A stretch of DNA of 8,062 bases from an uncultured Peptococcaceae bacterium (GCA_947307285.1 CAMZIS010000045.1:1-8062); one strand, 5' to 3'. Counted from the stretch's first letter, positions 1-5,945 are shown. The notes: a model not told the origin generated them from the letters alone. Numbers and translations are program-made.

Positions 1-162
1 CTGCAGCTTATCCTTCATAAAGCACTTGGCGGGATGTTTGGTCCAGCATCCGAAGCAGCCGCGGCAGGGGGCGTATTTACCGTCAGCTACCAGCGCATAG
101 TCACATTTTGATCTGATCATTTCATCGTATGGACGGTCCAGATCGTAGATTATCGCTTTCAT
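1..162 (-). CDS. Flavodoxin-like (NADPH-dependent FMN reductase / iron-sulfur flavoprotein type) protein, N-terminal 54 residues only
   Basis: Only the first 54 codons are present; the gene runs off the left edge. The protein begins MKAIIYDLDRP and has four cysteines at residues 33, 36, 39 and 47 (C-R-G-C-F-G-C-W, then C47), a CX2CX2CX7C pattern. In the flavodoxin-like NAD(P)H:FMN reductase and iron-sulfur flavoprotein families, such a compact cysteine cluster can bind a 4Fe-4S centre beside FMN, while other members keep only the GCFxCW signature. The usual N-terminal GSPRxxGN phosphate loop is not visible, so this is an atypical subfamily or one that binds flavin differently. The start is supported by an AGGAGGAAGG ribosome site at 166-175. 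The start ATG overlaps the stop of the upstream TetR gene (ATGA), suggesting translational coupling and a shared job, probably a regulator-controlled redox enzyme. Substrate unknown. The family call is fairly sure; metal binding is inference. Confidence 0.72.
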   Translation of the reverse strand, partial: MKAIIYDLDRPYDEMIRSKCDYALVADGKYAPCRGCFGCWTKHPAKCFMKDKLQ

Positions 163-731
163 ATTCCTTCCTCCTGTGCGGCGGCGAGCACAGCGCCGTT
201 CCAGGTGCGTTCCAGGTGCTCGGCAATCAAAGCCTCGTCGTATTCCAAAGCGTTATTGGCGATGATGCTGGCATACCCATGGGCGAACAGGGCCACGGTC
301 AAAAACACCTGTCTGGTCCTTTCCCTGTCCATCCCCGTCCCCTCCTGCATGGCGGCAAGGACCGGCTCAAGCTCCTCGCAGTCGATCATTTCCAGGAGTG
401 TGTTCTCCTCCGTATAGCCGGACTGGAACAGGAAGCGGAAAAGCCGGGGCTCCTCCACCGCGTAGCGGACGTAGTTCAAGCCGATGGCCAAAACCGGGTC
501 CTGCCCGGGCGGCACCTGCATCAGGTATTCCGAGTGCTCCTGATCGGCCCGGGCATAGACGGTCCTGTTCCGGCGGTCGATAGTGGCGAAATGGTACATG
601 ATAGGCTGGGTGGAACAGCCGAGGAACGCGGCCAGTTTTCTTACGGTCAGATCCTCGTGGCCTTTTTCCCGGATCAGCTCGATGGCGCCTTCGATCATGG
701 CCTCTTTCGGCGTGGTCGGTTTCTTTGGCAT
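159..731 (-). CDS. TetR/AcrR-family transcriptional regulator
   Basis: This 190-residue protein has the normal TetR length. Residues about 8-54 form the DNA-binding domain: helix 1 (EAMIEGAIELIREKG), LTVRKLAAFLG as helix 2, and the recognition helix STQPIMYHF, a classic TetR signature. The rest is a helical ligand-binding and dimerisation domain (for example EEPRLFRFLFQSGYTEEN and the VFLTVALFAHGYASIIA helix), which is variable and gives no ligand. I start at ATG 731 because GAGGTGA (737-743) sits 5 bases upstream; a GTG in frame at 758 would add nine residues but has no ribosome site and lies in the predicted operator. The gene overlaps the downstream cysteine-motif flavoprotein gene by ATGA, whose ribosome site lies inside the last codons here. 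A consensus promoter with an inverted repeat suggests it represses its own operon. The inducer may be a redox-active or electrophilic compound (inference from the partner only). Confidence 0.88.
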   Translation of the reverse strand: MPKKPTTPKEAMIEGAIELIREKGHEDLTVRKLAAFLGCSTQPIMYHFATIDRRNRTVYARADQEHSEYLMQVPPGQDPVLAIGLNYVRYAVEEPRLFRFLFQSGYTEENTLLEMIDCEELEPVLAAMQEGTGMDRERTRQVFLTVALFAHGYASIIANNALEYDEALIAEHLERTWNGAVLAAAQEEGI

Positions 732-736
732 CAACG

Positions 737-743
737 TCACCTC
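737..743 (-). promoter_or_regulatory. Ribosome binding site that fixes the TetR start
   Basis: GAGGTGA on the minus strand lies 5 bases before ATG 731. It favours this start over the upstream in-frame GTG at 756-758, which has no purine-rich site before it. Confidence 0.7.
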
Positions 744-751
744 AAAATAAT

Positions 752-765
752 ATAACACATGTTAT
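752..765. promoter_or_regulatory. Inverted repeat ATAACA-CA-TGTTAT, likely TetR operator
   Basis: Perfect 6-base arms around a 2-base centre, in AT-rich flanks with weaker symmetry. It overlaps the last bases of the predicted -10 box and the expected transcription start of the TetR operon. This is the position where a TetR-type repressor would block its own promoter. TetR-family operators are commonly short palindromes of this kind; binding by this protein is inferred. Confidence 0.5.
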
Positions 766-792
766 TATATTTCCGATCCCGCTATTTGTCAA
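764..792 (-). promoter_or_regulatory. Consensus sigma-A promoter of the tetR-flavoprotein operon
   Basis: On the minus strand TTGACA (787-792) and TATAAT (764-769) are separated by exactly 17 bases. All twelve consensus positions match. The predicted start near 757 gives a leader of about 26 bases to ATG 731. So strong an unregulated promoter would be unusual for a repressor gene, which fits control by the inverted repeat at its start site. Confidence 0.78.
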
Positions 793-885
793 CATATCGG
801 CTTCCTGCTGCGGCATCAGAGTTTTACGATCCTGCCGCGGCTTGCTCTCCTCCGCGTCATGTAACATAATACTTCAGATTACATC

Positions 886-914
886 TTTTAAATCAGCGCA
901 AGTTATTGTATACT
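886..914 (+). promoter_or_regulatory. Possible apt promoter
   Basis: TATACT at 909-914 is a good -10 box, about 38 bases before the apt start. Its -35 partner at 886-891 (TTTTAA, 17-base gap) is weak. A second candidate further up is TTGCTC (842-847) with CATAAT (865-870), also 17 bases apart. Either or both could drive apt. I saw no recognisable purine operator or riboswitch in 793-951. Confidence 0.35.
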
Positions 915-951
915 TAGTTTGGCAGTTTTGAGGACAGAGAGGAGAGCAGAA

Positions 952-1479
952 ATGAGTAAAAAAATCGAAGATTACGTGGTCACTATCCCTGATTTCCCGG
1001 AACCGGGAGTCATGTTCCGTGACGTTACCTCTGTGCTGGTGGATCCGGACGGTCTGGAACTGGCCATCAACGAGATGCAGGCTCTGCTGGATGATCTGGA
1101 TTTCGACGTTATCGTGGGTCTGGAATCACGGGGCTTCCTGTTCGGCATGCCCATCGCCTACAACCTGCACAAGCCTTTTGTTTTGATCCGCAAGCAGGGC
1201 AAGCTGCCCCGTGAGACCGTGAGCAAGGAATACGACCTGGAATACGGCACCGCGGTGATCGAAGTACATAAAGATGATCTGAAACCCGGGCAGAAGGTCG
1301 TGATAGTGGACGATCTGATCGCCACCGGCGGCACGGTGAAAGCCGCTGCAGAGCTGGTTGAAGAACTTGGATGCCAGGTGGTGGGCATGATCTTTCTGAT
1401 GGAACTGAAGGGATTGGAAGGCCGCGCTAAGCTCCCCGGTTATGATCTTCGCAGCGTCATCGCCTATGACGGTAAATAA
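952..1479 (+). CDS. apt: Adenine phosphoribosyltransferase
   Basis: A 175-residue cytosolic purine-salvage enzyme that joins adenine and PRPP to give AMP and pyrophosphate. The length is typical of bacterial Apt. Visible motifs are IPDFPEPGVMFRDVTSVL near the N-terminus (residues 12-29, the adenine-binding hood), the GLESRGFLFG segment (56-65), the flexible catalytic loop RKQGKLPRET (80-89) and the PRPP-binding signature VVIVDDLIATGGTV (116-129) with its paired aspartates. I choose ATG 952 because GAGAGGAG lies just upstream; a TTG in frame at 919 would add eleven residues not normal for the family. The gene seems to stand alone, divergent from the TetR operon and convergent with the degV-family gene, with a hairpin terminator 35 bases after its stop. 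Many Bacillota carry apt next to relA or recJ; neither is here. Confidence 0.97.
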   Translation: MSKKIEDYVVTIPDFPEPGVMFRDVTSVLVDPDGLELAINEMQALLDDLDFDVIVGLESRGFLFGMPIAYNLHKPFVLIRKQGKLPRETVSKEYDLEYGTAVIEVHKDDLKPGQKVVIVDDLIATGGTVKAAAELVEELGCQVVGMIFLMELKGLEGRAKLPGYDLRSVIAYDGK

Positions 1480-1513
1480 TGACCCGCTTCAACTATATAC
1501 TCCATTCAAAAGA

Positions 1514-1541
1514 GCAGCCGGTCTTTCGACCGGCTGCGTTT
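1514..1541. terminator. Bidirectional terminator between apt and the degV-family gene
   Basis: A perfect 10-bp stem (GCAGCCGGTC / GACCGGCTGC, 1514-1523 and 1528-1537) closes on a 4-base loop. On the plus strand GTTTGT follows. On the minus strand TCTTTTG follows, so it should serve both convergent genes and is somewhat better for the minus strand. Confidence 0.85.
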
Positions 1542-1569
1542 GTATGACACGGACTGGATCGGCGGTTTT

Positions 1570-2424
1570 TCAGCAATCCTTGCGCAGGAAGAAAACGCCT
1601 ACGCCGCCGATGCCTATATGGACGCCCAACACGGCGCCGATCTCCTCCGTAAGGAAGGAGCATCGGGGCAGGCGCGCTTTGATCAGGGACTTCATTTTCT
1701 CCGCCGCGGCGATATCGTCGGCATGGGTGATGCCGATGATCTGATCTGCATAATCCCGGGCCCGTTCTGCCACGATATCGGCCACCTTCTCCATGGCCCG
1801 TTTGATACCGCGCACCTTGTAAATCACTTCCATCTCGCCGTCATCCACGTCCAGTACCGGCTTGATCCCCAGGATGCTGGCTGTATAGCCCAAGGTCTTG
1901 GAGATGCGGCCGCCGCGGATCATCCAATCCAGATCGGTGATGACGAAGACGTGCTCGATATTGGCTACCATATCGCGTATACGGGTGACGAGAGAATCAT
2001 GATCCGCCTGTTTAGCTGCGGCCATCGCTGCGCGCATGGTGATGAGACCGGTGGCAAGAGAGCCGCCCCTGGAATCGATGGCGGTCAGGCGGCGGGCGGG
2101 GTATTCCTCCTGCAGGCGGGCCATGATGCCGGCCACCAGATCGAAGGTGCCGGACATGCGGGCGGAAAAGCCGATATAGATGAGGTCTTCACCGGCCTCC
2201 AGGCTTTTGCGCAGTCTGGCCTCGGTGTCGGCATAACTGACCTGGGCTGTCCGGGGCACGATGTTCTGCCGCATGTAGCCGTACACTTCGTCAGTGCTTA
2301 TATCCACCCGGTCCAGGTATTCCCGTCCTTCGATGATCACGTACAACGGCAGGACGATGATGCCGTACTTATCCACTACGCTCTGGGGAATGTCGGTAGT
2401 GCTGTCAGTCACGATGCGTATCAT
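1570..2424 (-). CDS. DegV-family fatty-acid-binding protein (FakB-like)
   Basis: A 284-residue protein of normal DegV length. Family motifs in order: IVTDSTTDIP at 4-13, TAQVS at 59-63 (the usual TSQPS site), IGFSARMSGTFD at 84-95 (usual SSxLSGTY), IDSRGGSLATG at 116-126, GGRISK at 171-176, IKPVLDVDDGEMEVIYKVRG at 187-206 and HIGIGGVG at 269-276. DegV/FakB proteins bind a fatty acid in the cytosol and present it to the kinase FakA for phosphorylation and use in phospholipid synthesis; no fakA is in view. The C-terminal motif, usually HxGPGxxG, has isoleucine in place of the proline. I prefer ATG 2424, with GGGTGG seven bases upstream; ATG 2439 would add five residues but its AAAGG abuts the start codon. 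The gene is divergent from the SLH protein gene and convergent with apt. Lipid specificity cannot be read from sequence. Confidence 0.9.
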   Translation of the reverse strand: MIRIVTDSTTDIPQSVVDKYGIIVLPLYVIIEGREYLDRVDISTDEVYGYMRQNIVPRTAQVSYADTEARLRKSLEAGEDLIYIGFSARMSGTFDLVAGIMARLQEEYPARRLTAIDSRGGSLATGLITMRAAMAAAKQADHDSLVTRIRDMVANIEHVFVITDLDWMIRGGRISKTLGYTASILGIKPVLDVDDGEMEVIYKVRGIKRAMEKVADIVAERARDYADQIIGITHADDIAAAEKMKSLIKARLPRCSFLTEEIGAVLGVHIGIGGVGVFFLRKDC

Positions 2425-2431
2425 ATGATCG

Positions 2432-2437
2432 CCACCC
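2432..2437 (-). promoter_or_regulatory. Ribosome binding site favouring the internal degV-family start
   Basis: GGGTGG on the minus strand, seven bases before ATG 2424. The protein then begins MIRIVTDST, as is usual in the family. Confidence 0.5.
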
Positions 2438-2494
2438 ATCCTTTATACAACAGTGAAGGCCTGCATCCCGAAGTGTTAAGTAATATCCATATAC

Positions 2495-2523
2495 AGTATA
2501 TCACAGTTAAAAAATTACGGCAA
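2495..2523 (-). promoter_or_regulatory. Proximal promoter of the degV-family gene, extended -10
   Basis: On the minus strand TTGCCG (2518-2523), a 17-base gap and TATACT (2495-2500), preceded by TG one base upstream (extended -10). The -10 lies in a perfect palindrome ATATAC-A-GTATAT at 2489-2501, which could be an operator or simply AT-rich chance. The leader would be about 64 bases. Confidence 0.5.
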
Positions 2524-2538
2524 TTAAAATGCAGCCTT

Positions 2539-2566
2539 AGTATACCATTTTTGCGGCATTTGACAA
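2539..2566 (-). promoter_or_regulatory. Possible distal promoter of the degV-family gene
   Basis: On the minus strand TTGTCA (2561-2566), a 16-base gap and TATACT (2539-2544). The -35 box uses the same TTGACAA bases as the plus-strand promoter of the SLH protein gene, so both polymerases could not bind together. Confidence 0.4.
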
Positions 2567-2588
2567 CCGTTTTTTTACGATATAGAAT
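2560..2588 (+). promoter_or_regulatory. Promoter of the SLH-domain glycosidase gene
   Basis: Perfect TTGACA at 2560-2565, a 17-base gap and TAGAAT at 2583-2588 (one mismatch). Predicted start near 2595 gives a leader of roughly 37 bases to ATG 2632. Confidence 0.7.
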
Positions 2589-2631
2589 AAATGTAACTGA
2601 TACCAATAATACCCAAAAGGATAAAACCCCT

Positions 2632-4317
2632 ATGCGAATAATCAAAAAAGCCGCTTCGTTCTTCATAACGTCCTTCCTGATCCTGGCTGTCTGCTGCAGC
2701 TCCGCTTACGCCACAGAGGCGGAACGCACCACCGCTTATATCGGCGGAGCTCAGGCGAAGGTCGCCTATATCACGCTTTCTTCTTCGTCGGTGGTCTGCC
2801 CGCTCATCCCATCCGGCGGCATATGTACGGACGATTATGCCGATTTCATCATCGCCGACGCGCCGGCTACCGTGGTGGCTGCGATCAACGGCAGCTTTTT
2901 TAATTCCTACTACAAAAAGGACCGGCCGCTGGATATCAACACCGGCAATTATGCCGCCATGTTCGGCGTCATCGTTTCAGAAGGCAAAATGATCAGCTCC
3001 GGCGGCAGCGCGGCGTTGGGTTTCGGCTACGACGGGAGCGTGCAGATAGGCCGCGTCGATCTGGCGGCAACGCTGACGGTGAGGGACCGGACTTACGTCT
3101 GTTGGGGCGTTAATCAGATCTACAATCAGAACAAAGCCGTTTATGCGCTGACCTCGGAGATGCCATATGCAGTAAACGTGCCCGCCGGCTCCACCATTGT
3201 GGAAGTCAAGGACGGAGTGGTGCAAAGCAAAGAAAAAGGACGCTCCGGTTACCGGCCGCCCGAGGGCGGGGTGGCACTGGTGTTCGAGAGCCACTACCCC
3301 ACCCTGTGGGACATATCCGTAGGAGATGAGGCGACCTACAGCTATATCGTCCGTTCCGGAGACGCGGAGCAGTGGAGCGATCTGCGTTATATCATCGGCG
3401 CCAGCGGCATGCTGGTGGAGAACGGCGTAAACGTCGTAGACAAGAACAATCTCAAAGAGAGCAAGCTGCAGCCGGACGCTCCGGGAGAATGCTGCTTTAT
3501 CGCACTGGCCCAGGACGGGAGACTGATGTTCGGCACAGTCTACAGCACCTTTCGCAAGATCGCCAATTCGCTGGTAGCCATGGGAGTCAGCGACGCCTTA
3601 TTGCTTGACGGAGGCGGGTCCTCTCTGCTCTATGCCAACGGGAAATACCAGAAAAGCCCCGGACGCAAGCTGGCAAGTATAATAGCGGTCATCGACCCCA
3701 CCGTGCCGCCTTTTGACGAGCCGTCCGACTGGGCCATGGAGGACGTGGAAGCAGCGGCCGATTTAGGGATACTGCCCGAAGCTCTGGACTGCAACTATGT
3801 GACAGACATCACAAGAGAAGAATTCTGCGCTCTGATCAAGGGATACATCGAAGCGAGGACGGGAGAACGCATCGACCGGTTCTGCAAAGGATATGAGGAT
3901 GCCGTAAACATCAGCTTCAGCGACACCTCAGATAAGGCGACCCTGAGCATTGCAGCTCTGGGGATCGTCAACGGTTATCCGGACGGGACGTTCCGTCCCG
4001 GGGACAATATCATCCGACAGGACGCTGCCATCATGCTGGGCCGCCTGGCCAAGGTCTTGGGAGCGGAGTTCAGCGGTCCGGCCAAGGCTTACACCGACCG
4101 GGCGCAGATATCCCCTTACGCCGTGCCCGGCGTGGACTTTGTTTCCGGCCTGGGTATAATGAACGGTAATGCCAACGGCAGTTTCTCTCCGCAGGCTAAC
4201 ATTACCAGGGAAGAGGCAGTGATAACGGTCATGAATGCCTGGCGCAATATAGATAAACACATTCCCGACAGCGAAGAACAACCCGAAAGCGAAGACCCGC
4301 AGGACGACCAGGAATAG
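2632..4317 (+). CDS. Secreted phosphodiester glycosidase (NAGPA-like) domain protein with three SLH repeats
   Basis: A 561-residue surface protein. Residues 1-27 are a signal peptide (RIIKK, a hydrophobic core and an AYA cleavage site). Residues about 30-360 match the phosphodiester glycosidase/NAGPA domain: AAINGSFFN at 83-91, an IIGASGMLVENG segment, and LLLDGGGSSLLYANGKY at 324-340. In animals this fold uncovers mannose-6-phosphate by removing GlcNAc; bacterial copies are thought to cut sugar phosphodiesters, perhaps in wall polymers or exopolysaccharide. Three SLH repeats follow at about 364-412, 427-475 and 486-535, which normally anchor proteins to pyruvylated wall polymer. The first lacks the GYPDGTFRP loop and the second has IRQDA where TRAE/TREE is expected; the third keeps ITREE. 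A 20-residue acidic tail ends the protein. I start at ATG 2632 because the promoter and signal peptide fit; its AAAAGG site (2615-2620) is 11 bases away, rather far. The frame stays open upstream only because the antisense of the degV-family gene lacks stops. Confidence 0.87.
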   Translation: MRIIKKAASFFITSFLILAVCCSSAYATEAERTTAYIGGAQAKVAYITLSSSSVVCPLIPSGGICTDDYADFIIADAPATVVAAINGSFFNSYYKKDRPLDINTGNYAAMFGVIVSEGKMISSGGSAALGFGYDGSVQIGRVDLAATLTVRDRTYVCWGVNQIYNQNKAVYALTSEMPYAVNVPAGSTIVEVKDGVVQSKEKGRSGYRPPEGGVALVFESHYPTLWDISVGDEATYSYIVRSGDAEQWSDLRYIIGASGMLVENGVNVVDKNNLKESKLQPDAPGECCFIALAQDGRLMFGTVYSTFRKIANSLVAMGVSDALLLDGGGSSLLYANGKYQKSPGRKLASIIAVIDPTVPPFDEPSDWAMEDVEAAADLGILPEALDCNYVTDITREEFCALIKGYIEARTGERIDRFCKGYEDAVNISFSDTSDKATLSIAALGIVNGYPDGTFRPGDNIIRQDAAIMLGRLAKVLGAEFSGPAKAYTDRAQISPYAVPGVDFVSGLGIMNGNANGSFSPQANITREEAVITVMNAWRNIDKHIPDSEEQPESEDPQDDQE

Positions 4318-4354
4318 ATTATCCGACAGCGGCGCAAATTAAATATTATAATAG

Positions 4355-4395
4355 AGCAGTGCAGCCTGTCTCATGGCAGACTGCACTGCTTTTTT
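4355..4395 (+). terminator. Strong terminator after the SLH glycosidase gene
   Basis: AGCAGTGCAG (4355-4364) pairs with CTGCACTGCT (4381-4390), extended past one mismatch by CTGTC with GGCAG, and six Ts follow (4390-4395). On the minus strand the downstream sequence is AT-rich but has no clean T run, so it may serve the convergent OCD-family gene less well. Confidence 0.9.
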
Positions 4396-4421
4396 ATGAC
4401 TATACTTTTTCAGCTATCGGT

Positions 4422-5477
4422 TTACAGCGGCAGGATGGTGCCCACGCCGTTCTCCAGCGCCTTCATGAGGATGGATTCGCCAACTGCGATATCGTTGACC
4501 GAAATACCGATGTTGGAGCAGACTATCAGCTCGTCCGCGGATTCACGGCCCGGCTTGGTCCCGGCCAGGATCTCGCCTGTCTGCGCGTAGACCTTGGGCA
4601 GGCCCTTATCCTGCGGGAAATAACCCATATCAGCGAACAGCTGATGCTCCTCGATGGAGTCCACGATATATTTGTCCGCCTTGTACTGAGTCTTCAGATC
4701 GAAGAAGGTGTTCATGTCGCAGGGAATGATGGTCTGCCCCGGGCTGATCCACTCGTCTTTGACCACGCACAGCGGGTCTCTGAGGATGATGGTGGCAGAG
4801 CTCATGGTCTCGCACTTTTCGGCGATCTCCTTGGGATCCTTGGCCGGCACGATCTCCACGTCTATCTCCGGCTGTACCTCTGCTATGGCCTTCTTTACGG
4901 CGTCTTCATATATATCGTACAGATAGATCTTTTTCAGCTTTTTCAGGGTATGGACGATATATCTCAGATGCTCTTTGCCCTGGACGCCCGCGCCGAACAT
5001 GCCGAAGTACTCGGTCTCCGGTTTCAGAGCTGCCGCGGAAAGAGCGGTCACGGCCGGAGTTCTCATGGCGGTGATCCAGGTACAGTCCATGATGGCTACG
5101 GGGACGCCGGTGGCGATGTCGTTCATCACCTGCACGCCGGTGGTCTGCGGCAGCCCGTACTGTCTGGGATTGCGCGGGAAGCATTCGATCCACTTGATGC
5201 CAGCCGCCGTCTGCCCAGGCACGTAAGCCGGCATGGCGTGAAAGAATACGTCCTCATAGGGGTGGATGCCGATCTTGGCCGGCATTTCGTATTCGTTCTT
5301 GCCGTGGGCGATCATGGTATCTTTTACGATATCGAGTATCTCATCAATGCTCGGTCCGCACTCGATGCACTGTTCTTTGGTCAGCCACAGCAGTTCTTTG
5401 CCAAGTTTGATTTTGGAACCAAGGTAATCGTGCTGCCTGTCGAAGGCATCGTACTGTTCTTTTGACGCATTGTACAT
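4422..5477 (-). CDS. Ornithine cyclodeaminase / mu-crystallin family NAD(P)-dependent enzyme
   Basis: A 351-residue protein of normal family length. It shows the substrate-side motifs MPAKIG (65-70) and AMPAY (81-85), GIKW with the likely catalytic Lys95, DCTWITAMRTPA with Arg139 expected to bind the carboxylate, the Rossmann nucleotide loop FGAGVQGKEH (161-170), Asp254 in IPCDMN where the cyclodeaminase active-site Asp is expected, and GISVNDIAVG (324-333). The family includes ornithine and lysine cyclodeaminases, archaeal alanine dehydrogenase, SbnB-type synthases and ketimine reductases, so the substrate is open. The usual D-x-PGKTEL stretch after the Asp is replaced by DMNTFFDLKTQY, so proline synthesis from ornithine should not be assumed. 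The start is firm: AGGAGG (5485-5490) is seven bases before ATG 5477. It is a single gene with its own promoter, downstream of carB but separated by a terminator. Confidence 0.88.
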   Translation of the reverse strand: MYNASKEQYDAFDRQHDYLGSKIKLGKELLWLTKEQCIECGPSIDEILDIVKDTMIAHGKNEYEMPAKIGIHPYEDVFFHAMPAYVPGQTAAGIKWIECFPRNPRQYGLPQTTGVQVMNDIATGVPVAIMDCTWITAMRTPAVTALSAAALKPETEYFGMFGAGVQGKEHLRYIVHTLKKLKKIYLYDIYEDAVKKAIAEVQPEIDVEIVPAKDPKEIAEKCETMSSATIILRDPLCVVKDEWISPGQTIIPCDMNTFFDLKTQYKADKYIVDSIEEHQLFADMGYFPQDKGLPKVYAQTGEILAGTKPGRESADELIVCSNIGISVNDIAVGESILMKALENGVGTILPL

Positions 5478-5559
5478 GATTTGGCCTCCTTTTGTTTTTC
5501 ACAGGTCCGGGATGTATTGAGTTTGAAAAACAACTGCAGCGAAAAGTATCTTCAATTAC

Positions 5560-5590
5560 GTTATAAACCATGCTCCTGCCAAAATGTCAA
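5560..5590 (-). promoter_or_regulatory. Promoter of the OCD-family gene
   Basis: On the minus strand a perfect TTGACA (5585-5590) is followed by TATAAC (5560-5565) after 19 bases, or by TTATAA one base closer. The spacing is slightly long, which may weaken it. The leader would be about 75 bases. No riboswitch-like structure was recognised in it. Confidence 0.5.
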
Positions 5591-5901
5591 TAGTTTATCG
5601 GATAACAGCCTCATTCTTTTTTGTCATTATATAAAGTAATAAAATGATGTTTTGTTATGCATTCTTCCTGTGCGACATACCGCTGTCATTTATCAGACCT
5701 TACCCCCTTTTAGCTTCCTGCACCGTATTTATTCTATTAATTGAAGTATTATGCAGTAGCTTCTCTTTCTTTACTGCCGTGCCGGTCCGCATAGCGGGTG
5801 ATTGGATTTACAAGAATAAAATAGGCGATATTAAGGTCGATAACCATAAAAAAGCTATTGAAAAACCGAATCAGGCATACGGATGACGGGATCGCAAAAA
5901 T

Positions 5902-5945
5902 GGCCGGGGTACAATGAGTTATAAACCATTGCGCCCCGGCCTTTT
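5902..5945. terminator. Bidirectional terminator downstream of carB
   Basis: GGCCGGGG (5902-5909) pairs with CCCCGGCC (5934-5941), and after a 2-base internal mismatch CAATG pairs with CATTG, closing on a 10-base AT-rich loop. The minus strand continues ATTTTTGCG, a T run suited to carB, which ends 85 bases away. The plus strand continues TTTTGTTATT. Confidence 0.82.

Noticed and set aside
129..755. 208-codon plus-strand open frame opposite the TetR gene
   Set aside because: Shadow of the TetR gene, which has a clear helix-turn-helix, promoter and ribosome site on the minus strand.
1540..2631. Plus-strand open frame of about 360 codons running into the SLH glycosidase gene
   Set aside because: It is the antisense of the well-supported degV-family gene, has a His/Asp/Gly-rich composition matching no family, and the real protein begins at a signal peptide at 2632 with its own promoter.
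2421..2666. 81-codon minus-strand frame in the degV/SLH spacer
   Set aside because: Lies across two promoter regions and the start of the SLH gene, with no ribosome site; its hydrophobic look comes from AT-rich DNA and the antisense of a signal peptide.
2677..2697. Possible lipobox (LAVC) in the SLH protein signal peptide
   Set aside because: Valine just before the cysteine is a poor fit, and a good signal peptidase I site (AYA) follows a few residues later.
4347..4352. TATAAT on the plus strand just before the terminator
   Set aside because: There is no -35 partner at 16-18 bases and it would point straight into the hairpin; probably chance in AT-rich DNA.
4359..5465. 368-codon plus-strand open frame
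   Set aside because: Exact antisense of the OCD-family gene, which shows all its family motifs and a good ribosome site. The plus frame has none and its start lies inside a terminator hairpin.
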